Shown one piece after another: positions 1 to 5,480 of a stretch of 6,689 nt of DNA. Where the stretch lies: contig ONVG01000160.1 in assembly GCA_900321195.1 (NCBI GenBank), positions 1-6,689 of the forward strand, read 5' to 3'. The translations under genes were made by a program, and so were the position numbers. Positions within the stretch are counted from its first letter, which is position 1; every line of letters begins with the position of its first letter. This DNA is from an uncultured Eubacteriales bacterium. GTDB lineage: Bacteria > Bacillota > Clostridia > Oscillospirales > Acutalibacteraceae. The notes under the pieces are model-generated. The model saw only the letters and a list, made by a program, of their open reading frames with translations, did not search any database and had not been told where the DNA came from.

Positions 1-22
1 ATAAACCGCTTCGGAGGAAAAA

Positions 23-256
23 ATGAAAGAGTTACTCACTGCAATAGTAAAGGGTCTTGTAGAAAACCCCGATGCTGTAAATGTTACCGTTGATGAAAAG
101 AACGATGAAGGCATTACAGTATATCATCTTCATGTTGCAGAGGATGATATGGGCAGGGTAATAGGCAGACAGGGACGTATCGCAAAGGCTATACGTATCG
201 TTATGAGATCTGCTGCTGCAAGAAACGATGAGAAGATACAGGTTGAAATAGACTGA
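23..256 (+). CDS. khpA: KhpA, KH-domain RNA-binding protein (YlqC family)
   Basis: This is a 77-residue single KH-domain protein. The RNA-binding GxxG loop is G48-R49-Q50-G51 within VIGRQGRIAKAIR, and the protein is little more than the domain, which is normal for the family. In streptococci KhpA pairs with KhpB/EloR (Jag) as an RNA chaperone affecting cell elongation; applying that role here is inference. The ATG has a GGAGG at 13-17, five bases upstream. The gene sits directly before rimM and trmD, its usual place (rpsP-khpA-rimM-trmD). A TAA at 2-4 could be the end of an upstream gene such as rpsP, but too little sequence is present to show it. A terminator-like hairpin follows the stop codon. 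Confidence 0.93.
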   Translation: MKELLTAIVKGLVENPDAVNVTVDEKNDEGITVYHLHVAEDDMGRVIGRQGRIAKAIRIVMRSAAARNDEKIQVEID

Positions 257-263
257 TTTTTTC

Positions 264-300
264 AGGGGAAGCCTTTTTAGGTTTCCCTTATTGTTTTTTC
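264..300 (+). terminator. Hairpin plus T-rich tail between khpA and rimM (possible attenuator)
   Basis: Ten base pairs can form between 264-273 and 280-289, including two G-U pairs, around a six-base loop (TTTTTA). A T-rich run reaching TTTTTT at 294-299 follows. The core pairing is GGGAAGCC with GGTTTCCC. It looks like an intrinsic terminator of moderate strength placed inside the cluster. It could reduce transcription into rimM-trmD relative to the genes upstream. No convincing promoter was seen between it and rimM. Confidence 0.6.
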
Positions 301-321
301 ATAAACAGGAGAGGTGTAACA

Positions 322-831
322 GTGAAAAAGAAGTATATAGAAGCAGGAAAAATAGTAGGTACACAGGGACTTAAAGGCGAAGTAAGAGTAGACCCCTGGT
401 GCGACAGTGCAGCGTTTCTTTGCAGGTTCAGAACGCTTTATTATTCCGACGGTACAAAAATGAAGGTCGTTTCGGCAAGAGTACATAAGAATATAGCCGT
501 TATACGCTTTGAAGGTATAGAAAAGGTCGAGCAGGCAGAACTTCTGAGAGGAAAGATAGTGTTCATAGACCGTGATGACGCTCATCTTCCAAAGGGAACG
601 AATTTTATACAGGATCTATTGGGATTGAAAGTCACAGATATTGATACAGGCGAGTGCTATGGTGAAATAACGGACGTGCTTAAAACCGGAGCAAATGATG
701 TTTATCAGATAACAAGGGACGGAAAGGAATATCTCATACCGGTGATACCCGATGTTGTTATCGAAAAGGATATTGACGGCGGAGAAATAAAAATAAGACC
801 GCTCAAGGGGATCTTTGAAGATGAGGATTGA
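322..831 (+). CDS. rimM: RimM, 16S rRNA processing / 30S maturation factor
   Basis: This 169-residue protein has the usual RimM length and two-domain layout. The N-terminal beta-barrel opens with AGKIVGTQGLKGEVRV at residues 8-23, a hallmark of the family. The C-terminal PRC-barrel runs from about residue 96, with GLKVTDIDTGECYGEI and then EYLIPVIPDVV at 136-146. RimM helps assemble the head of the 30S subunit and is known to bind ribosomal protein S19. Translation starts at GTG 322, supported by AGGAGAGGTG at 307-316. The end of the gene overlaps the start of trmD by 11 bases, suggesting translational coupling. Confidence 0.95.
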   Translation: MKKKYIEAGKIVGTQGLKGEVRVDPWCDSAAFLCRFRTLYYSDGTKMKVVSARVHKNIAVIRFEGIEKVEQAELLRGKIVFIDRDDAHLPKGTNFIQDLLGLKVTDIDTGECYGEITDVLKTGANDVYQITRDGKEYLIPVIPDVVIEKDIDGGEIKIRPLKGIFEDED

Positions 832-1552
832 TATAATAACACTCTTTCCTGAAATGTGCGATACGGTGCTTGATGAAAGCATAATCGGCAGGGCAAGAAA
901 AAAAGGCGCTGTAGAGCTGAATTGTCATCAGCTGAGGGATTTTGCTTTTGATAAGCACAGGAGAGTTGATGATACGACATACGGCGGCGGTATGGGAATG
1001 CTTATGAAAGCAGAGCCTATTGCGCTTTGCTTTGAGTCTCTTTGTGAAAAGCTGGGGAAAAAGCCGCATTTCATATATATGTCACCAAAGGGACGTGTAC
1101 TTACTCAGCAGAGAGTCAGGGAGCTTTCAGAGCTTGAAAACATAGCAATACTTTGCGGTCATTATGAGGGCGTTGACCAAAGAGTACTTGATATGTACGT
1201 TGATGAGGAGATATCTGTAGGTGATTACGTTCTTACGGGCGGAGAGCTGCCTGCGCTTATACTGACTGACGCTGTGTGCAGGATGCTTCCGGGAGTTCTT
1301 TCCGAGGATATCTGCTTTGAGGACGAGAGCCACTACAGCGGAATGCTTGAATATCCGCAGTACACAAAGCCTTACGAATGGCGAGGTATCGAGGTGCCGG
1401 AGGTACTTATGAGCGGTCATCATGCAAATATAGAAAAATGGCGGTATGAGCATTCACTTCTTGAAACTGCAAGGCTCAGACCGGATATGCTTGAAAAGCT
1501 TGAGCTTTCGGAAAAGGACAGAAAGCTTTTGCATGAAAACGGCTTGGATTGA
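821..1552 (+). CDS. trmD: TrmD, tRNA (guanine-N1-)-methyltransferase
   Basis: TrmD uses S-adenosylmethionine to methylate N1 of G37 next to the anticodon in some tRNAs, preventing frameshifting. The 243-residue protein carries the SPOUT trefoil-knot motifs: YGGGMGM at 54-60, LCGHYEGVDQR at 111-121, SVGDYVLTGGE at 132-142, EYPQYTKP at 177-184 and VPEVLMSGHH at 192-201. I chose ATG 821 (MRIDIITLFPEM) over the in-frame TTG 815, because it gives the usual TrmD N-terminus and lies about ten bases after AAGGGG at 805-810. It overlaps rimM by 11 bases. Residue 169 is Glu where E. coli TrmD, from memory, has the catalytic Asp169. No strong terminator follows directly, and rplS is absent. Confidence 0.96.
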   Translation: MRIDIITLFPEMCDTVLDESIIGRARKKGAVELNCHQLRDFAFDKHRRVDDTTYGGGMGMLMKAEPIALCFESLCEKLGKKPHFIYMSPKGRVLTQQRVRELSELENIAILCGHYEGVDQRVLDMYVDEEISVGDYVLTGGELPALILTDAVCRMLPGVLSEDICFEDESHYSGMLEYPQYTKPYEWRGIEVPEVLMSGHHANIEKWRYEHSLLETARLRPDMLEKLELSEKDRKLLHENGLD

Positions 1553-2082
1553 ATGTTATCTTTGTACAACTTTATGGTTACAATAATAAGTATTATTTTG
1601 TCGGTACAGGTTGTTTTTATTAGTATTTTCTGATTTTAAAGAAAAATCTATTTTCTTATTTTGCAAATAAATCAGTTGCATTTTCTGTGAAAAAATGCGT
1701 TTAAAGCATATTTTTGAGATTAAATGTATAATTATTAGCCGTCTCCGATTTTGTTTTACAAAAAACGCAGGATGTCTATACACTTTTTAGATAAAATTTT
1801 TTCATTATATAACTAAATAAATATCATTAATAAACAAAAATGCGTTTATTAATCTTAATAAGAATAATAAACGTATTTCGTAATGAAATAAAATACAAAA
1901 CTATAGTATAACCTTACAAAACAGAACAAAACAGGCACGAAACAGTGGCTTTTCTGTCTTATGAAAACTAAAATTTCTCAACAAATAATGCAATATGCAC
2001 AAAAGAGGGCTTTGTGATAACTTTTTTAATCGTACAGAAAAACAAAGTTTTTTAAACGTAATGATTAATTTTTTTAAAGGTC
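1553..2082. other. Long AT-rich intergenic region, no convincing gene
   Basis: About 530 bases between trmD and the HPr promoter are strongly AT-rich and lack any open frame with a ribosome binding site and recognisable protein. What is visible: a weak AT-only palindrome at 1582-1597; an A-rich hairpin at about 1691-1715 (ATGC and GCAT around GTTTAAA, then T-rich) that could serve as a poor trmD terminator; a 13-bp direct repeat at 1691-1703 and 1836-1848; competing hairpins at 1826-1878; phased AAACAG repeats at 1919-1945; and a hairpin at 1921-1957. No RNA family was recognised. Confidence 0.6.
1826..1878. repeat. Competing inverted repeats (two mutually exclusive hairpins)
   Basis: A perfect 10-bp inverted repeat, ATTAATAAAC at 1826-1835 and GTTTATTAAT at 1844-1853, has an 8-base loop. 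The second arm can instead pair downstream. Bases 1838-1851 pair with 1865-1878 (14 pairs, one G-U), followed by an A-A mismatch, four more pairs and an AAT triloop. TAATAAAC is thus present twice in direct orientation (1828-1835 and 1865-1872) around one inverted copy. This could be an operator array or an RNA switch-like fold; which strand is transcribed is unknown. Confidence 0.6.
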
Positions 2083-2110
2083 TTGATTAATGATAAAATT
2101 GTGTTATAAT
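2083..2110 (+). promoter_or_regulatory. Extended -10 promoter for HPr
   Basis: The -35 box is TTGATT at 2083-2088 and the -10 box is a perfect TATAAT at 2105-2110, with a 16-bp spacer. TG at 2102-2103 gives an extended -10 (TGTTATAAT). A start of transcription near 2117 would leave a leader of about 85 bases before HPr. Confidence 0.8.
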
Positions 2111-2129
2111 TATATCATACATTAAGAAG

Positions 2130-2149
2130 AAGAGTATCGACAGACTCTT
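2130..2149 (+). promoter_or_regulatory. Small hairpin in the HPr leader
   Basis: AAGAGT at 2130-2135 can pair with ACTCTT at 2144-2149 around an eight-base loop, shortly after the predicted transcription start. A 5' hairpin here could stabilise the HPr mRNA. The stem is only six pairs, so the role is uncertain. Confidence 0.35.
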
Positions 2150-2201
2150 GATGTGGCAATCAATATTTTGGGGTTATTTTTATTGCGAGGAGGATCATAT
2201 T

Positions 2202-2465
2202 ATGTACATGAAAGACGTAATGGTACAGAACCAGGTTGGACTTCACGCTCGTCCTGCAACTTTCTTCATCCAGAAGGCTAATGAATTCAAGTCTTCTATC
2301 TGGGTAGAAAAAGAAGAGCGCCGCGTAAACGCAAAGAGCCTTCTTGGTGTACTTTCACTCGGTATCGTTGGCGGTACTACCATTAAGGTAATGGCTGACG
2401 GTGCAGACGAAGAAGCAGCTGTTGACAGTCTTATCAAGCTTATCCAGTCGGGCTTCTCAGAGTGA
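2202..2465 (+). CDS. ptsH: HPr, phosphocarrier protein of the PTS / carbon regulation
   Basis: This 87-residue HPr has the active-site motif GLHARPAT with His15, phosphorylated by enzyme I and PEP. It also has NAKSLLGVLSLGI with Ser46, the target of HPr kinase/phosphorylase. With both sites it is a true HPr rather than Crh, which lacks His15. ATG 2202 is chosen because GAGGAGG at 2187-2193 is eight bases upstream and the start places His and Ser exactly at the canonical 15 and 46. An in-frame extension to 2148 lacks a ribosome binding site and adds unrelated residues. The gene is monocistronic, with its own promoter and a strong terminator. Its six Ile codons are five ATC and one ATT with no ATA, unlike its ATA-rich neighbours, suggesting high expression. 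The cognate HprK is encoded about 1 kb downstream. Confidence 0.95.
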   Translation: MYMKDVMVQNQVGLHARPATFFIQKANEFKSSIWVEKEERRVNAKSLLGVLSLGIVGGTTIKVMADGADEEAAVDSLIKLIQSGFSE

Positions 2466-2474
2466 TCCGGGCTT

Positions 2475-2512
2475 AAAAAAGCATCGCTATACGGCGGTGC
2501 TTTTTTATTTTG
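2475..2512 (+). terminator. Intrinsic terminator after HPr
   Basis: An A-run plus GCATCGC (2475-2487) pairs with GCGGTGC plus TTTTTT (2494-2506), with one T-G pair, around a short loop. The T-run continues into ATTTTG. The stem is GC-rich near the loop and A-T at the base, a classic intrinsic terminator that would also work on the opposite strand. Confidence 0.9.
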
Positions 2513-2614
2513 TCTTTAAAAATAATTCGTGATAAATAATATCACATGCCGCCGCAGACTTCAAGAGCTTTTTTCAATATTCGTCAAATATGTGTAAAAA
2601 TAGGCCTGTGATAC

Positions 2615-2643
2615 TTGATTTGAAGTGCATTGTGTGATAGAAT
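2615..2643 (+). promoter_or_regulatory. Extended -10 promoter for the yebC-family gene
   Basis: TTGATT at 2615-2620 and TAGAAT at 2638-2643 are separated by 17 bp, with TG at 2635-2636 forming an extended -10. Transcription would start near 2650, giving a leader of about 28 bases that holds AGGAGG at 2662-2667. Confidence 0.7.
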
Positions 2644-2677
2644 ATAAGCGATAATTTATTCAGGAGGAAAGAATTTT

Positions 2678-3272
2678 ATGTCAGGACATTCTAAATGGAG
2701 TACTATAAAGCGCAAGAAGGAAAAAACAGACGGCGCAAGAGCAAAAATATTTACAAAGATAGGAAGAGAGCTTGCAGTTGCAGTTCGTGAGGGCGGCGGC
2801 GCAGACCCTTCTTCAAACTCAAAGCTTCGTGAGTGTATCGCAAAGGCAAAGGCAAACAATGTGCCTAATGACAATATCGAGCGTATAATAAAGAAGGCAG
2901 CAGGCAGCGCAGACGGCAGCAACTATGAGTCGATAACATACGAGGGCTACGGTCCTTGCGGAATATGACGAGGATAAGGTAATGGAGGATGCACTTGAAG
3001 CAGGTGCGGCAGACTTTTCGTCAGAATCCGCAGATGTATATGAGATATACACCGAGCCTGACGATTTTGGTACGGTAATGGAGGCTCTTGAAGGAAAGGG
3101 CTATGAATTCGTATCGGCTGACGTATCTATGATACCGTCTACATACACGAAGATAGAGGATGAGGAAGCAGCAGAAAAAATGCAGAAGCTCCTTGACATC
3201 CTTGACGATAACGATGACGTTCAGAATGTATATCACAACTGGGATATGCCCGATGAGCCTGACGAGGACTGA
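2678..3272 (+). pseudogene. yebC: Broken YebC/PmpR-family gene (internal deletion with frameshift)
   Basis: The first part (2678-2968, 96 codons) begins MSGHSKWSTIKRKK and runs to TYEGYGPCGI, a typical YebC N-terminus, before a TGA. The second part, in another frame from about 2961 to 3272, reads EYDEDKVMEDALEAGAADF and contains VSMIPSTYTK and DDVQNVYHN, the family C-terminus. Family members are about 240 residues, whereas the two parts sum to about 198. The block that normally holds DNRNRTA..VRHAF...GGNLG is missing, roughly 50 residues. The family comprises transcriptional regulators (PmpR) and ribosome-associated factors that relieve stalling at proline runs. The 5' ribosome binding site and promoter are intact. 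An ATG at 2982, 13 bases after the TGA, could allow re-initiation of a C-terminal fragment. The lesion could be real decay, a strain variant or an assembly error. Confidence 0.88.
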
Positions 3273-3334
3273 TGCGTTTATCTGAAAGCCGCATAAAAGC
3301 GCAGCTTTGCATTTAATAATTATAAAAATATTTG

Positions 3335-3385
3335 TATCCCCTTATCTCTTTGAGCACTTCAGGAGATAAGGGGATATATTTTTGC
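3335..3385 (+). terminator. Strong intrinsic terminator after yebC
   Basis: A perfect 14-bp inverted repeat, TATCCCCTTATCTC at 3335-3348 and GAGATAAGGGGATA at 3363-3376, has a 14-base loop and is followed by TATTTTTG. The sequence before it is A-rich (TATAAAAATATTTG), so it could also act on the other strand. It separates the yebC unit from the hprK operon. Confidence 0.9.
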
Positions 3386-3434
3386 CGCTAAAAAAGATAT
3401 TTTAATAAATTCTTGTTAATTTATAATAAAACAC

Positions 3435-3463
3435 TTTAAAAAAAGAAAAAAATAGTATATAAT
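3435..3463 (+). promoter_or_regulatory. Probable promoter of the hprK-murB-rapZ-whiA operon
   Basis: A perfect TATAAT lies at 3458-3463, 17 bp after TTTAAA at 3435-3440, which matches four of six -35 consensus bases. The surroundings are AT-rich, so the -10 assignment is firmer than the -35. The start would be near 3470, leaving a leader of about 65 bases. Confidence 0.6.
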
Positions 3464-3482
3464 TGATATATGAGTTTACAGG

Positions 3483-3493
3483 TCTGAGTCAGA
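3483..3493. promoter_or_regulatory. Perfect 11-bp dyad in the hprK leader
   Basis: TCTGAGTCAGA is a perfect palindrome with one central base, placed about 20 bases after the -10 box. Position and symmetry would suit a repressor binding site or a very small RNA hairpin. No known operator was recognised. Confidence 0.35.
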
Positions 3494-3535
3494 ATCTGAT
3501 ATTGAGTGTAAAAAAATAATAACGGAGGTGCTTAT

Positions 3536-4501
3536 ATGGAAATAAAGTTTTCCGTAACATTAGCAAAGATAATCAAGGAAATAGATCTTGAAGTTTCTTA
3601 TATGCCGGAAGAACCGGAGGAAATAAAAATATTTTCAAGGGATATAACCCGTCCGGGTCTGGAGCTTACCGGATTTCTTGACTTTTTCGATAATTCAAGA
3701 ATAATGATATTCGGAAATACTGAAAACAGCTATCTTAACAAGTTCAGCTCTGAACAGAGATTCCATGTTATAGAAAGACTTTTCGCTTTGCAGCCGCCTG
3801 CTATCATAGTTACAAGAAATATAATCCCATATGGCGAGCTTATGTCTGCGGCGGAAAAATATAAGGTTCCTGTACTCCGCTCGGCAGAAACTACTTCTGT
3901 TCTTTCGGCTTCTCTCGTATCACTTCTTAACACTGAGCTTGCACCGAGAGTAACACGTCACGGCGTTCTTGTTGAAGTCTACGGTGAAGGACTTCTTATT
4001 GTCGGTGACAGCGGCGTAGGTAAGAGTGAAACGGCAATAGAGCTTGTAAAAAGAGGTCATCGTCTTATAGCCGATGATGCTGTTGAGATAAGAAGAATAT
4101 CCAACAAGCAGCTCATAGGTTCGTCGCCTGCAAATATACGTCATTTTATAGAGCTTCGAGGCATAGGTATTATCAACGCAAGAAGACTTTTCGGTATGGG
4201 CTCTGTTAAGATGAGCGAAAAAATAGATATGGTCATAAATCTTGAATTGTGGGATAACAAAAAGGTATATGACCGTATGGGAATGAAAAACGAGATGACG
4301 GAGATACTCGGCAATCAGGTGCCGATACTTACCATACCTGTAAAGCCCGGCCGAAATCTTGCAGTAATAATCGAGGTCGCAGCTATGAACAACCGTCAGA
4401 GAAAGATGGGCTACAATGCCGCAAGAGAGCTTTTCCAGCTTCTTGGACTTGAATATCCCGAAGATGAAGAGGAAGACGGCGTAAAGACTATTTCATTCTG
4501 A
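3536..4501 (+). CDS. hprK: HprK, HPr kinase/phosphorylase
   Basis: HprK phosphorylates Ser46 of HPr with ATP or pyrophosphate and reverses this with phosphate, setting carbon catabolite control. The 321-residue length is usual. The N-terminal domain spans about residues 1-130. The catalytic domain has RHGVLVEVYG with His142, the Walker A loop GDSGVGKSE at 157-165, LIADDAVEI at 178-185, the HprK signature ELRGIGIINARRLFG at 206-220 and the C-terminal loop KPGRNLAVIIEVAAMN at 270-285. ATG 3536 follows GGAGGTG (3524-3530) by five bases. It is the first gene of an operon with murB 34 bases downstream. Its substrate HPr is encoded about 1 kb upstream in a separate unit. All recognisable catalytic motifs are intact. 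Confidence 0.97.
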   Translation: MEIKFSVTLAKIIKEIDLEVSYMPEEPEEIKIFSRDITRPGLELTGFLDFFDNSRIMIFGNTENSYLNKFSSEQRFHVIERLFALQPPAIIVTRNIIPYGELMSAAEKYKVPVLRSAETTSVLSASLVSLLNTELAPRVTRHGVLVEVYGEGLLIVGDSGVGKSETAIELVKRGHRLIADDAVEIRRISNKQLIGSSPANIRHFIELRGIGIINARRLFGMGSVKMSEKIDMVINLELWDNKKVYDRMGMKNEMTEILGNQVPILTIPVKPGRNLAVIIEVAAMNNRQRKMGYNAARELFQLLGLEYPEDEEEDGVKTISF

Positions 4502-4535
4502 GAAATAACAATAAATAAATTGAAAAGAGGATCTT

Positions 4536-5453
4536 ATGACAGAACAGAATTTTTATTATCAGCTTGAAAATGAGAATACAAGAATATATCCCAATGAGCC
4601 TATGGATAAGCATACGAGCTTTCGTATAGGCGGAGCGGCAGACTGCCTTTGTGAAGTAAGAAATACAGCCGCCCTCAGAAGAGTTATAAAAATGTGCAGG
4701 GAAAATAATGTGCCGTATTTTATACTCGGTCTTGGTTCTAATATACTTGTTTCCGATAAGGGTATCGAGGGACTTGTAATAAAGCTCGGCGGAGAATTCA
4801 GTGAGATAACTCTCAGTGAGAATAATCTTATCCGCTGCGGCGCAGGCTCTACGCTTGCAAGACTTTGCGTATTTGCAAGGAATATGTCGCTCGGCGGACT
4901 TGAATTTGCATGGGGAATACCCGGTTCTGTAGGCGGAGCGGTATATATGAACGCAGGAGCATATAACGGTGAAATAAAGGATGTCGTCGTGTCTGCGGAA
5001 TATATGGACAAGGACGGAAATATAAAGGTCTGTTCAGGCGCTGATCTTGATTTTTCATACCGTCACAGCGCATTTACAGATAAGGATAATATCATACTCA
5101 GCGCTACCTTTAAGCTTGAGCCTAAATCTCAGGATATGATAACCGAAAGAATGCAGGAGCTTATGGACAGACGCAAAGCAAAGCAGCCTATAAATCATCC
5201 CAGCGCAGGAAGTGTTTTCAAGCGTCCCGAGCAGGAGGGCTGTTATGCAGCAGCGCTGATAGATGAATGCGGTCTTAAAGGCTATACTATAGGGGGCGCA
5301 AATGTCAGCCCGAAGCATTCGGGATTTATCGTAAATGACAATAATGCAACGGCTGAGGATGTTCTGAAGCTTATCGAATATATAAAGACAGTCGTAAGAG
5401 AAAAGAAAAACATTGACCTTTGCTGTGAGGTAAAGTTTATCGGCAGACAGTAA
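4536..5453 (+). CDS. murB: MurB, UDP-N-acetylenolpyruvoylglucosamine reductase (type II)
   Basis: MurB is the cytoplasmic FAD enzyme that uses NADPH to reduce UDP-GlcNAc-enolpyruvate to UDP-MurNAc, the second committed step of peptidoglycan synthesis. The 305-residue protein has the FAD-binding motifs HTSFRIGG (26-33), GLGSNIL (65-71) and GIPGSVGGAVYMNAGAY (127-143). It also has YRHSAF with Arg176, the proton-donor motif HPSAGSVFKRP with Ser226, and the C-terminal EVKFIG with Glu298. The absence of the type I insert and the overall size point to a type II enzyme, typical of Firmicutes. ATG 4536 has AGAGG at 4526-4530. It lies between hprK and rapZ, an arrangement common in Clostridia. Confidence 0.97.
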   Translation: MTEQNFYYQLENENTRIYPNEPMDKHTSFRIGGAADCLCEVRNTAALRRVIKMCRENNVPYFILGLGSNILVSDKGIEGLVIKLGGEFSEITLSENNLIRCGAGSTLARLCVFARNMSLGGLEFAWGIPGSVGGAVYMNAGAYNGEIKDVVVSAEYMDKDGNIKVCSGADLDFSYRHSAFTDKDNIILSATFKLEPKSQDMITERMQELMDRRKAKQPINHPSAGSVFKRPEQEGCYAAALIDECGLKGYTIGGANVSPKHSGFIVNDNNATAEDVLKLIEYIKTVVREKKNIDLCCEVKFIGRQ

Positions 5454-5480
5454 CATGTATTTTTAGTGCAGGTGAAAAGT

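Noticed and set aside
1..22. End of an upstream gene such as rpsP
   Set aside because: Only a TAA at 2-4 is visible, which is insufficient to identify a gene.
1574..1633. 19-codon hydrophobic open frame (MVTIISIILSVQVVFISIF), reminiscent of small type I toxins
   Set aside because: It has no ribosome binding site, and AT-rich DNA readily yields Ile/Val/Phe-rich short frames. No antitoxin RNA signal was seen.
1556..1783. 75-codon open frame on the - strand after trmD
   Set aside because: Composition is low-complexity Lys/Asn/Ile typical of AT-rich intergenic DNA, with no recognisable domain or ribosome binding site.
1902..1912. TATAGT/TATAAC as a -10 box for an unannotated transcript
   Set aside because: No acceptable -35 at 16-18 bp and no gene downstream until the much better promoter at 2083-2110.
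2148..2201. N-terminal extension of HPr starting at 2148
   Set aside because: No ribosome binding site precedes it. The extra residues are unlike HPr, and ATG 2202 gives His15 and Ser46 the canonical numbering with a strong GAGGAGG.
3286..3308. Hairpin AAAGCCGC/GCG-CA-GCTTT after yebC as a first terminator
   Set aside because: The stem needs a bulge and is not followed by a T-run; the perfect 14-bp stem at 3335-3376 is the better terminator.
4559..5011. 150-codon open frame on the - strand inside murB
   Set aside because: It lies fully opposite intact murB and shows no family features.
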